Shown piece after piece: positions 8,576-16,290 of a stretch of DNA of 38,392 bases (position 1 is its first letter; every line of letters begins with the position of its first letter). Both the position numbers and the translations under genes were made by a program. Source of the DNA: an uncultured Bacilli bacterium (lineage in GTDB: Bacteria > Bacillota_I > Bacilli_A > RF39 > UBA660). The stretch is taken from contig CAKPDJ010000008.1 of the NCBI GenBank assembly GCA_934148875.1, forward strand, positions 1 through 38,392, written 5' to 3'. The notes below the pieces were generated by a model that was not told the origin of the DNA, searched no databases, and was given only the letters and a program-made list of their open reading frames with translations.

Positions 8576-9315
8576 TTAATCAAACATTTTGTGTTGAATA
8601 TTTTTAGAATCTTCTAAACAAGTCTTATATAACGAATATATATCAGTATCTTCATATGATATTTCTTCAAAATTATTATTTAAGTCTAATATTTTTCCAT
8701 CACGATAACTTATTAAAATAGGTGAATGGGTAGCAATTATAAATTGACTTCCCTCTTTAGCAAGCTTATCTATAAGATAAAGCAAAGATAATTGTCTTTG
8801 GGGAGATAGTGCTGCTTCAGGTTCATCTAAAATATATAGTCCATGGTCTGTAAATTTGTACTTAACTAACTGTAAAAATGATTCGCGTGGGAGCATTTAT
8901 GTAAATTTCCACCATATGAATTATATAGACTATAAAATCTATCTTCTTCAGCTAACCTTTGAACTTCCGTAGAAAAATTATAAAAACTCTCTGCTCTTAG
9001 AAAAAACTTAGTTTTAGCTTTATTAAATGTTAAAATTCTTAAATAATCTGAGAGATTTGATGAAGTGTTTTTGGTACTATATTTAAAATTTTCAGTACCA
9101 CCTTCTGACGGTAATCCAAGTGATAAAGCAATTGCTTCTATAAAAGTTGATTTACCTACTCCATTTTCACCTATGAAAAATGTAACCGGAGAAGTAAAAC
9201 TTAATTCTTTAAAATTTTTTACTATTTCAATATTAAATGGATACTTTTCAAAATCTTCTATTTTTTCTCGTTCTAATACTATCTTTTTAACGATTAAATC
9301 ACTATTGATACTCAT
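8576..9315 (-). pseudogene. COG3910-like AAA ATPase, broken by a 1-nt deletion
   Basis: Two adjoining frames together make one ATPase of about 245 residues. The first (9315 to about 8886) has Walker A GENGVGKST and ends out of frame; the second (from about 8886 to 8576) has Walker B LYILDEPEAALSPQRQL and the H-loop IATHSPI. The break is at the signature region: adding one G near 8885-8886 turns CACGCGAATCA into a frame reading SHGESF, the form expected in small predicted ATPases of this group. The start ATG at 9315 has GGTGA upstream. It follows the Sua5 remnant, so the locus looks like decayed accessory DNA. A sequencing or assembly error is the alternative. Confidence 0.75.
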
Positions 9316-9335
9316 TCTAAATCACCATACTTTAA

Positions 9336-9488
9336 TTATTTTTTAATACTTATCAATTTTTCATATGCTTTACGTGAATTAATACTAGCACATAAACCAT
9401 ATACGGTATCTGTAGGAACACTAATTACACCATTATCTTTTAATATTTTGGAAACTTTATCAATTTCATTTTGCTTGTACCTTTTCAT
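9336..9488 (-). pseudogene. N-terminal fragment of a Sua5/YrdC (TsaC) threonylcarbamoyl-AMP synthase
   Basis: A 50-residue frame starting MKRYKQNEIDKVSKIL contains the family's signature DNGVISVPTDTVYGLCAS, followed by AYEKLISIKK and a stop. Sua5/YrdC proteins of 180 to 350 residues carry (I/V)xxPTDTVYGL near the N-terminus and then a K-x-R motif; here the chain ends exactly at that Lys-Lys. The remaining two-thirds is absent, so it cannot make threonylcarbamoyl-AMP. It lies 20 bases before the broken ATPase. A full-length copy is expected elsewhere, because tsaB, tsaD and tsaE are intact in this window. Confidence 0.75.
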
Positions 9489-9657
9489 TTTAGTTAATTC
9501 TCCTTCCAATTATTATACTAATTTTTTTATCTTTTAATTATTATTTTTATTATTAAACTAACTATTTTTTCCTTAGATTATATTCTTTACTATCATTATA
9601 CCAAATATCAAATGAATGATAGCTATTTTTTCTAATAACACTTATTTTGTTTCTTCA

Positions 9658-9663
9658 TATAAT
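9658..9663 (+). promoter_or_regulatory. -10 box of the ABC importer operon
   Basis: A perfect TATAAT 20 bases before the ATG at 9684, followed by the ribosome binding site AAGGAGGA (9673-9680). No good -35 hexamer is visible. The 195 bases between the Sua5 fragment and this gene otherwise show nothing. Confidence 0.4.
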
Positions 9664-9683
9664 AAATTAGTAAAGGAGGATAT

Positions 9684-9980
9684 ATGAAGAAAATTGTTTA
9701 TTCAATTATTTGTGTTTTAATACTATTATTGATTGGGCTTATGTTTTTACTTGATTTAAATAAGGGTGATAATAAAAAAGATCTAGAAAAAATAAGAGTA
9801 GCTGAAGTTGCACATACTGTTTTCTATGCACCACAATATGCCGCTATTAGTCAGGGTTTCTTTGAAGAAGAAGGACTTGATGTTGAACTTATTCTAACAC
9901 CTGGTGCTGATAAGGTAACTGCTGCTGTTTTATCAGGAGATGTTGAAATTGGTTTTTCTGGAAGTGAAGCTTGTATTTAG
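9684..9980 (+). pseudogene. Substrate-binding protein of an NMT1/SsuA-type ABC importer, N-terminal half (interrupted)
   Basis: The 98 residues begin with a lipoprotein-like or membrane N-terminus (hydrophobic 4-24, no clear lipobox Cys), then KIRVAEVAHTVFYAPQYAAI and the GFFEEEGLDVELI stretch typical of nitrate/sulfonate/thiamine-precursor binding proteins. The frame ends at GFSGSEACI followed by a stop created by the inserted element. The C-terminal half resumes at 16921. Joining base 9979 to 16923 gives one continuous frame of 330 residues through GSEACI-YVYNAGEKDY, the expected family sequence. The solute cannot be told from sequence. Confidence 0.9.
9976..9979. repeat. Left attachment core (TTTA) of the integrated element
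   Basis: TTTA at the left junction matches TTTA at 16919-16922 and sits in the same codon phase of the split host gene. The reconstructed empty site reads GCTTGTATTTATGTATAC, which is partly palindromic (TTGTAT/ATACAA), as attB sites of large serine recombinases often are. Confidence 0.7.
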
Positions 9981-10002
9981 GTAGTGGTCGTTTAAGGGGA
10001 TA

Positions 10003-11712
10003 TTAAATATCTTTCATAAAAAAACTTATCCTATCATTTTTTAATTCTATTAATTGATTTTGCATCGGTTGTTTATTGTCGTAATTTAAGGACTTGGTCA
10101 TACCTGTTTTCAATAAAATATCTAATTTTACTAGGTTGCGATTATTACTTATTTTAGAAACATAGACTTTATCTATTAATAAGTCCATAAAACTAGTAAA
10201 GTTATTATCAATATCTAATCCTTTATCTAACTCTTTATAAAGAAATTCTAATTTTTCTTCAAAATTATCTTTATGATTTCTTTTTAATTCAATATTCTTT
10301 AGTTCAGTACGAATATTATTTATTTCAGTATTCAATTCTTCATTCTTTTTACTAAACTCTTGGTTAGAAATATAACTACTCGTAACAAGTTCAAATAGTT
10401 TTTCTTTTTTAGTTTCTAGTTCTGTTAATTTCTTATTTCGACTAGATATCTTTTGAGTAAGATTAATATCAATATGATGTTCTTTAACTCGACTGATTAA
10501 ATCTTGTTTTACTTTGTCTTTATTATTTAAAAACTTACCTATAATATCTTTAAATAAAACATCTAATTCACTTTCTTTTAATAATGGACTATCGCAGTAT
10601 TCAATTCCTCTTTTATATAATCTACAGGACCAATAACGGTAATCATTTACTCTACCTTTTTTAACACCTGATCTAGTATAAGCTATGTTATGTTCTTTAC
10701 AAATTAATTTACCACTATAAGCATAATTACTTCTTACCACTAATCTTTGCTTATTTTGGTATCCTATTTGTTTCTTTTCTAGCTCATAATTTACTCTATC
10801 CCATAATTCTTCTGTTACGATAGGTGGGATTTTTTCATTATCTTTATAAATTAGCCATTTATCTTTTGATACCTTTTTAGTAATACCAGACTTATAATCT
10901 AAGACTGTTGTTTTATTACCGCAGTAATATCCTTTATATTTAGGGTTCATTAAAATTCTTCTAATTGTAGTTGTATCAAAAGGTTTACCTTTACGATTAA
11001 AATAACCTAACTTTTCCAATGCAATAGAAGTTTTTTTTAAACTCAAGTAACTATCATATAAAGTAAACATCTTTTTAACAATAATAGCTTCCTCTTCTAC
11101 TATTTCTAATGTTCCTTTATTTTTTACATAACCATAAATATTATTACTACCTAATACTACTCCTCTTTTAATTGACTGTTTAAGCCCAAACTTTACATTT
11201 TCTGATAACTTTCTTAAATCATCTTGAGCAATACTTGCCATTAGGGTTAAACGAAATTCTGAATCAGGTAAAAAGGTATTAATATTATCGTTTAAGAAAT
11301 AGACACCAACACTATATTTTAATAATTCTTGGGTGTATTTGATACTATCTAAAGTGTTTCTAGCAAATCTTGGTACACTTTTTGTTAGTATTAAATCAAA
11401 TTTATCATTTTTAGCATCTTCTATCATTTGTAAAAAGGCATCCCTTTTATTAACACTTTTTCCACTAATACCTTCATCAATATAACCATTTATAAATGTC
11501 CAATTAGGAACTGATTTAATTAAATTAGTAAAATAATCCACTTGATTAACAACCGATGTTGCCTGTTCATCGCTATCACTAGATACTCTAGCATAAAAAG
11601 TTACCCTTAATTTTAGATCATAAATTGATTTACCTGATAAAATTTCTTTTCTAATTTCTTCTAACAAATTATATTTTCTGTATTTATCAAAAATCAAATA
11701 CTTCATCTCCAT
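10003..11712 (-). CDS. Large serine recombinase (site-specific integrase)
   Basis: A 569-residue protein. The resolvase domain begins at about residue 36 with RVTFYARVSSDSDEQ, where the first Ser after ARV is the nucleophile; LTKSVPRFARNTLDSI is the conserved second catalytic block. The recombinase domain follows (about 190-290, KTSIALEKLGYFNRKGKPF then RILMNPKYKGYYCG), then a zinc ribbon (about 355-395) and a long coiled coil (about 430-500). The ribbon reads CKEH rather than CxxC, so one ligand may be His. It cuts, strand-exchanges and integrates element DNA by a 5' phosphoserine intermediate, and lies next to its presumed attL. An N-terminal extension of 35 residues precedes the catalytic domain. 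Confidence 0.95.
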   Translation of the reverse strand: MEMKYLIFDKYRKYNLLEEIRKEILSGKSIYDLKLRVTFYARVSSDSDEQATSVVNQVDYFTNLIKSVPNWTFINGYIDEGISGKSVNKRDAFLQMIEDAKNDKFDLILTKSVPRFARNTLDSIKYTQELLKYSVGVYFLNDNINTFLPDSEFRLTLMASIAQDDLRKLSENVKFGLKQSIKRGVVLGSNNIYGYVKNKGTLEIVEEEAIIVKKMFTLYDSYLSLKKTSIALEKLGYFNRKGKPFDTTTIRRILMNPKYKGYYCGNKTTVLDYKSGITKKVSKDKWLIYKDNEKIPPIVTEELWDRVNYELEKKQIGYQNKQRLVVRSNYAYSGKLICKEHNIAYTRSGVKKGRVNDYRYWSCRLYKRGIEYCDSPLLKESELDVLFKDIIGKFLNNKDKVKQDLISRVKEHHIDINLTQKISSRNKKLTELETKKEKLFELVTSSYISNQEFSKKNEELNTEINNIRTELKNIELKRNHKDNFEEKLEFLYKELDKGLDIDNNFTSFMDLLIDKVYVSKISNNRNLVKLDILLKTGMTKSLNYDNKQPMQNQLIELKNDRISFFMKDI

Positions 11713-11722
11713 TCATGTTGAG

Positions 11723-11953
11723 TTATAACTCTTCATTATTAGTTTGTATCTTTATTTTCTTATCTGTTAACAATTTTTTAAATTCTAGATTAATCTCAGA
11801 TATGTTGCAATCAATTTCTTCTTTAATCTTTTCATAAATATCAAAAGTAATTAAGTTATTTTCATATAATTTTTTAGATAGAAATTTTTCTAATATTAAA
11901 TTTAAATGTTTTTCCGATAAGATTAAATCTTGTGAGTAAATAAATTTTTCCAT
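11723..11953 (-). CDS. 76-residue SHOCT-like protein upstream of the recombinase
   Basis: The start MEKFIYSQDLILSEKHLNLI is chosen because AGGTGAG lies just before this ATG (11953); an upstream in-frame ATG at 12022 lies in the Fic terminator. The middle, LYENNLITFDIYEKIKEEI, has the pattern of a SHOCT helix pair (L..GLIT..EYE..K). Small SHOCT-like genes commonly precede recombinases in gut Bacillota elements. It ends 10 bases before the recombinase start, so they are one transcription unit. It may modulate integration direction, but no function is shown. Confidence 0.6.
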   Translation of the reverse strand: MEKFIYSQDLILSEKHLNLILEKFLSKKLYENNLITFDIYEKIKEEIDCNISEINLEFKKLLTDKKIKIQTNNEEL

Positions 11954-12021
11954 CTTCTCACCTAATAAAATCTTATGATTTTTTAGTATATTTATGTTTT
12001 TATAAATTTTATTAATTATCA

Positions 12022-12063
12022 TACAAAAAAATGTAGACTGTATATTTTTGACTGTCTACATTT
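12022..12063 (-). terminator. Terminator of the Fic gene
   Basis: Perfect 10-bp stem (12029-12038 with 12054-12063), 15-nt loop, followed by seven T on the minus strand. It separates Fic from the small gene and recombinase. Confidence 0.8.
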
Positions 12064-12090
12064 ACTTTATTATTTTAGAATGTAATTCTT

Positions 12091-12891
12091 TTAGTGTTCT
12101 TCAAAATATTTTTGCATATTTTTAAATGTCATTATAGATAACTGTTGTACTGTTTCACTAAATAATTTAATATCTCCAATTTCCAATGGAGTATCTTCAT
12201 AATTAGTATTTACATTAATTTCTTCTATCATAGCATAATAAGAAAGCTTTTGACTTTCATTAATTAACACAGGTGGGTAATCATTTTTAATTAACTCGTA
12301 ATTCATAATTAATCTAGCAATTCTACCATTACCATCGATAAATGGATGAATATTAGTAATTGCCATATGTAATTTTACTGCTCGTTCAAATACAGTTAAT
12401 TGTTGCCACTCGTTTTCATATTTTTGCTTTACTTCTTCCATTCTAAATGCTACATCTTGAGGTTTAGTAAAATTGATTTCCTCACCATTACTATTAATTA
12501 AATAATTTTCTCTTTCTTTATAATTACCTGCACCCTCGATAATGCCACTACCAATAATTTGATGTAATCCTTTAATAATTGTAATAATATCTTCATTTTT
12601 GCCCACAACTTCAAAAATATATCTAAAAGCATTTTGATGATTTAATGTTTCACTAATTTCTCTTTGTTTATTTCTGTCAATTACACTTTTAAAATTATAA
12701 GTATTGTTTATTATTTCTTTAGTATCATTCAAAGTTAAAGTAGTATTAACTCCTTCTATACGATTTGAGTGATATGTAAATAAAATTCCAAATTCATTAA
12801 TTAAATAATCATAGTATGCTTTTTTTAATGACTCATTAAAACCAGATATTTTACTTTGAATTTTAGCTAAATCAAATATTCTATTTAACAT
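12091..12891 (-). CDS. Fic-domain protein (AMPylator or related), class II layout
   Basis: A 266-residue protein. The Fic motif HPFIDGNGRIAR (residues 182-193) has every catalytic and phosphate-binding residue: the His, Asp-Gly-Asn-Gly and the final Arg. An N-terminal inhibitory helix SNRIEG (residues 42-47) fits (S/T)xxxE(G/N), so the enzyme should be autoinhibited through its own Glu. Such proteins usually transfer AMP to hydroxyl side chains; targets are unknown. The ATG at 12891 is preferred because GAGGTG lies about six bases upstream, rather than a further ATG 15 codons earlier. It is a single gene inside the element with its own terminator, and no Fic antitoxin gene is next to it. Confidence 0.9.
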   Translation of the reverse strand: MLNRIFDLAKIQSKISGFNESLKKAYYDYLINEFGILFTYHSNRIEGVNTTLTLNDTKEIINNTYNFKSVIDRNKQREISETLNHQNAFRYIFEVVGKNEDIITIIKGLHQIIGSGIIEGAGNYKERENYLINSNGEEINFTKPQDVAFRMEEVKQKYENEWQQLTVFERAVKLHMAITNIHPFIDGNGRIARLIMNYELIKNDYPPVLINESQKLSYYAMIEEINVNTNYEDTPLEIGDIKLFSETVQQLSIMTFKNMQKYFEEH

Positions 12892-13004
12892 AGTAGCACC
12901 TCTTTTTTCTATTAATATTGTACCATACATTTTCACACTTTTTAAAAATTTTTCCTAGTGTATTAATTATATTAGTCACTATGTTTTTTACAATAATTTT
13001 TTAT

Positions 13005-13707
13005 TTAATGCATGCGACTAAAATAACTTTTTCTTTCTTCTAGAACATCAATATCATCAAATTTAGTTTTCATACCCATATCATAATAAAATTTAGCTTT
13101 TTCTAAATTACCTACCATTTCAAAATCATCTACTAATTCAACATATGGATATATTGAATTATTTTTAGAATTAATTAGATTAACCATTACTTTTTCACCT
13201 AATTCATATTCTCCCATTTTAAATAAATTATGACACTTACATCTTAAATTATTTTCATAAATATTCTCATCTAAATCTAATGTTGATACTAATTTATCAA
13301 TATAATTATTAAGTATATTAAGATCATATTCATCATTGAAAGCATTTAAAATTTCTTCCTCAAAATTACCAATAACATTAGTTATATAATCACCAATTAT
13401 ATTTTTTTCATTTAACTCATCTATATCATTTATATTATTTTCTTTTGCATAGTCTAATATATAATTCATAACAAATAGATAATTATCTATAATATCTTTT
13501 TGACTCATTTTATCTTTATTATCATAAATATCAAGTAATTTTTTATTAACCTTTGGGGCAATTACTTTTCTCGTATGTATATAATTATCATGATATGCAA
13601 ATATATTCATTGAATAAAATTTTTCCATTAATTTTAATTCATCTGTTTTATTTTTTGCTTTTAGTAAACAACATTTTTTATACTTTTTTCCACTTCCACA
13701 TGTTCAT
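13005..13707 (-). pseudogene. SEC-C/TPR-like protein with a frameshift after the start
   Basis: A 207-residue open frame (13628 to 13005) begins MEKFYSMNIFAYHD and ends with TPR-like helices (GEYELGEKVMVNLI; LEKAKFYYDMGMKT). The same frame continues upstream of that ATG without a stop and reads CGSGKKYKKCCLLK (codons from 13700), the zinc-binding SEC-C motif, then hits TGA. A good start (AAAAAGG then ATG at 13707) is out of frame with it. N-terminal SEC-C motifs right after the start codon are common in SEC-C/TPR proteins, so a small deletion between 13700 and 13705 has probably broken the gene and removed CP from the expected CPCGSG. The ATG at 13628 has no good ribosome binding site. Confidence 0.65.
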
Positions 13708-13798
13708 CCTTTTTCAGTATATATGATACTATGAAATATGTATAGTATTATAAATTTTACAAGGCTTAAAAGGTCTAAACAAATACGGTATAAATGGT

Positions 13799-13825
13799 AC
13801 ATATAGTATTATTTTTACTATATGT
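13799..13825. other. Hairpin between two element genes
   Basis: ACATATAGTA (13799-13808) pairs with TACTATATGT (13816-13825) over 10 bp with a 7-nt loop, followed by five T on the plus strand. It lies in the 360-base gap 13708-14067 between the SEC-C/TPR gene and the glycosylase gene. No gene on the plus strand is seen for it to terminate; it may be in the 5' leader of the SEC-C/TPR gene. Confidence 0.4.
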
Positions 13826-13836
13826 TTTTAGGTTCA

Positions 13837-13864
13837 TGAGCACAAAATGTGCACATTGTTCACA
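13837..13864. promoter_or_regulatory. Array of TGTGCACA-like octamers, copy A
   Basis: TGAGCACA (13837), TGTGCACA (13848) and TGTTCACA (13857) lie in tandem about 130 bases upstream of the SEC-C/TPR start. The core ATGAGCACAAAATGTGCACA (13836-13855) is identical to 14969-14988. The remainder of the gap 13865-14067 shows nothing else I can name. Confidence 0.5.
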
Positions 13865-14067
13865 TTTGCTTTTTCCAAACTAAAATAGTTTTAGAAATTT
13901 GACAACGCAACATATCATATAGAAAATAATTAAATTATTTATATCATTACAAGCTTTTTCTAAAGTTTTCATTCTTCAATTTTCATACATTGATATCATA
14001 ATAATCCATACTTTTAATAGTTCGTTGCCGTCAATTAAAAATGTTCATACTGCCTTTCGCACTTTTT

Positions 14068-14835
14068 TCATATACTTACATCATAATTTTTGCTACATAT
14101 ATTCTTTAATGGACACTCTTCGCAGTTTTTCTTATTACAGTACAGATTTCCTATTTCCCATAAGTATTTATCTATATTACTTGGATTAATATTTAATGCT
14201 CTACCAACTTTAACATAAGTATCAGATAATTCAATAATTTTTTTATTAGAAACATTTATAGTATTAATTATACCTGTTAAATAACTTATTTCAATATCAT
14301 GTCTATCTATTGGAATAGATTTTATATTTTCTTTAAAATTACATATTTCTGTGTCACAGATCACTCTTATTAATAATCCGCCTGTCTTTTGCCCATAACT
14401 TTTAGTATTTTTTATAAACCTTGACAATTCTTCAAAACTTTTAATACTTTTTAGATAATCAGAAATATTATTATATTTGATTAATTCATTAGACAATGTT
14501 AACCATTTTTTTATAGCTATATTAGGATATCTAGGATGAATATTATTAATCATAATATCTTTCAACTTTTCTTCTGAAATTCTAATGACATAATTAGGTT
14601 GAAATATGTTGGGATATTTGATATAAGTATCTACTAAATTTTTATGATAAATTTTGGAACGCATACCATAGTCTAATAGGCAAGAATAAAACATGTATAA
14701 ATAATATTCATTAGTTTTATAATTTATATTAGAAGGATAGTCTATGTTTGCAACTCCTGCTTTATTTTGAAAGTAAATACTAATAATTTCAACTACTTCC
14801 TTACATTTATTATAATCTATGTTCAAAATTACCAA
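14068..14835 (-). CDS. HhH-GPD (endonuclease III-like) DNA glycosylase with Fe-S cluster loop
   Basis: A 255-residue protein. Three features match endonuclease III/MutY: a Lys at residue 150 in YGQKTGG, in the place of the catalytic Lys of GVGRKTA; an Asp at 177 in IPIDRHDIEISYLTG, in the place of the catalytic Asp of VDTH; and four cysteines at 233, 238, 241 and 247 (C-x4-C-x2-C-x5-C) at the C-terminus, a shortened Fe-S loop (usual C-x6-C-x2-C-x5-C). Lys plus Asp predicts both base removal and AP lyase activity. The target base is unknown. The start is uncertain (TTG at 14835 or 14826; no ATG near). It sits between two copies of a shared octamer array, suggesting its own promoter. Confidence 0.72.
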   Translation of the reverse strand: MVILNIDYNKCKEVVEIISIYFQNKAGVANIDYPSNINYKTNEYYLYMFYSCLLDYGMRSKIYHKNLVDTYIKYPNIFQPNYVIRISEEKLKDIMINNIHPRYPNIAIKKWLTLSNELIKYNNISDYLKSIKSFEELSRFIKNTKSYGQKTGGLLIRVICDTEICNFKENIKSIPIDRHDIEISYLTGIINTINVSNKKIIELSDTYVKVGRALNINPSNIDKYLWEIGNLYCNKKNCEECPLKNICSKNYDVSI

Positions 14836-14969
14836 CTCATCTCTAATTTATATCTATTGTTAACTATTATTTTACAGAAATTTTATATTCAAAATGCAAA
14901 TAATTACATAATTACTCTTCCTTATCATTCAGGTGTTTTATTTACTTATGAACATAAACTCTAACACTA

Positions 14970-15006
14970 TGAGCACAAAATGTGCACAAATGGCGTTATG
15001 TGCACA
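14970..15006. promoter_or_regulatory. Array of TGTGCACA-like octamers, copy B
   Basis: TGAGCACA (14970), TGTGCACA (14981) and TGTGCACA (14999) lie about 135 bases upstream of the glycosylase start. Twenty bases (14969-14988) are identical to copy A. The palindromic octamer, in threes at similar distance before two genes, resembles operator sites of a shared regulator. Confidence 0.5.
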
Positions 15007-15059
15007 TTTTTTTGCCTTTTTTTGACTATTGTCAAACTCACAAACTCTTATAAAACAAG

Positions 15060-15134
15060 CTATTTACCACAGCATTGTTTGTATTTTTTTCCGCTGCCGC
15101 AAAAACATGGATCATTTCTACCAATCTTCTTCAT
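15060..15134 (-). CDS. 24-residue SEC-C zinc-binding microprotein
   Basis: The whole protein is MKKIGRNDPCFCGSGKKYKQ followed by CCGK. This is a complete SEC-C motif (CxCx8CC), the zinc-binding tail of SecA, with the first Cys-Pro pair reading Cys-Phe. Its ATG lies one base after the stop of the 242-residue gene upstream (TAATATG), so it is either a translationally coupled microprotein or the C-terminal tail of that protein cut off by a frameshift. The strict preservation of all ligands favours a functional product. Confidence 0.65.
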   Translation of the reverse strand: MKKIGRNDPCFCGSGKKYKQCCGK

Positions 15135-15135
15135 A

Positions 15136-15864
15136 TTACCACTCTATCTCGTTAGGATATTCTTCATAATGTAAATCATCAGGTGAACAATTTTCTTCTT
15201 TGCAAATATTTTTTATTTTGAGTTTCAAACTATAATAATCTTCATAATCACCATAATTATATATTGCATCTAATATATGCATAATTTCTGTTTTTCTCTT
15301 TTCTTTGTTCATACTTGCATAATCAATTGAAATTTGTTCAAACCATAGATGACAAAAAATACTATCTAAAATTGTAGAATCGATTAATCCTTTTTTAATT
15401 TTTCTAAATTGGGTTTCAGTTAACATTGGAGCAATTCTATAAACAACAATCGAATAAAACATATTAACATAATTTATATATGGGTTACAAATGTCTCTAT
15501 CTTTTTTATTCACTTTGTTAATAAAGTATTTTACTAAAATAATATCTTCTACTAAATCTGGCAATAAATAATTAAAAGAATAATATAAGTTATTATCTGC
15601 AATATCTTTTTTCTTAATGTTTTTCCATTCTCTTATTTCAGGTCTAATACCATTATTAATTATTTCAATATCTCTACTACCTTGATAAGCATGTCTTACC
15701 TCATATAAGAAAGCAAACAAGTGATTTTGCATAATATATTCCCCATCAGAAACTGGTTCTTCTTTTATTAAATAATAAATAGAATCATATAAAAAATCTA
15801 AGTCATCATAATCACCGCTTATTTGAAATCCAGCATAATTATCTGTTAAACTAATTTTTATCAT
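15136..15864 (-). CDS. DUF6904-like protein
   Basis: A 242-residue protein starting MIKISLTDNYAGFQISGDYD, with DDLDFLYDSIYYLI and EVRHAYQGSRDIEI. The SGDYDDLD...YEVRHAYQG pattern matches, from memory, the DUF6904 family; function unknown. There is no signal or membrane segment. A GGAGGT lies eight bases before the ATG, which overlaps the end of the UPF0158 gene by 14 bases. The coupled SEC-C frame right after its stop may once have been, or may act as, its zinc-binding C-terminus. Confidence 0.6.
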   Translation of the reverse strand: MIKISLTDNYAGFQISGDYDDLDFLYDSIYYLIKEEPVSDGEYIMQNHLFAFLYEVRHAYQGSRDIEIINNGIRPEIREWKNIKKKDIADNNLYYSFNYLLPDLVEDIILVKYFINKVNKKDRDICNPYINYVNMFYSIVVYRIAPMLTETQFRKIKKGLIDSTILDSIFCHLWFEQISIDYASMNKEKRKTEIMHILDAIYNYGDYEDYYSLKLKIKNICKEENCSPDDLHYEEYPNEIEW

Positions 15865-16273
15865 CTACATCAACCTCCACTTTTATATTGAATCTTTTAC
15901 ACCAATTAATGGCTATTTCTTTATATTTTTTATATCTATAATTATACCAATCTTCTATTATATTAAAATTTATACATGTATCTTTAAATCTTCTAAAAGC
16001 ACCTTTACCATTTATAGATATTAACAATTGATTATGAATTAAATTATCTTCAATAGTTTCAATAAATTCTTCTATAATTCTATATTCATGAATATCAAGC
16101 TTATTTGGTAGCTTTATTGATTTAGAAAATAATTCATCTAACTCATCTTCGTTTAAGTCTTCAAATTCACCAATATTAGACATAAAAATTTCTTTCTTAT
16201 CTGGATTATAATAATATTCTATTTCATCATTACACATATCCATACAATCAATTACATTACTTAACTTAATCAT
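15851..16273 (-). CDS. UPF0158 family protein
   Basis: A 140-residue protein from MIKLSNVIDCMDMCNDEIEY. The C-terminal half carries the UPF0158 signature: EEFIETIEDNLIHNQLLISI, then GKGAFRRFKDTC, then WYNYRYKKYKEIAINWC. Function is unknown; the family is small, cytosolic and often found with accessory genes. AAGGGG lies six bases before the ATG at 16273, so this start is preferred over one eight codons earlier. Middle gene of the SWIM-UPF0158-DUF6904-SEC-C operon. Confidence 0.85.
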   Translation of the reverse strand: MIKLSNVIDCMDMCNDEIEYYYNPDKKEIFMSNIGEFEDLNEDELDELFSKSIKLPNKLDIHEYRIIEEFIETIEDNLIHNQLLISINGKGAFRRFKDTCINFNIIEDWYNYRYKKYKEIAINWCKRFNIKVEVDVDDKN

Positions 16274-16290
16274 AATTAACCCCTTAATAT

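Noticed and set aside
12091..12891. Fic gene as half of a Fic toxin-antitoxin pair
   Set aside because: It carries its own inhibitory SNRIEG helix and no small antitoxin gene adjoins it.
14767..14964. 65-residue plus-strand reading frame over the glycosylase start region
   Set aside because: No ribosome binding site, antisense to the gene start and upstream leader, hydrophobic and low in complexity; explained by low stop density in AT-rich DNA.
13836..14988. The 20-bp direct repeats as ends of a nested transposon carrying the glycosylase gene
   Set aside because: No transposase between them and flanks do not match beyond the octamers; regulatory arrays at equal distance from two starts explain them better.
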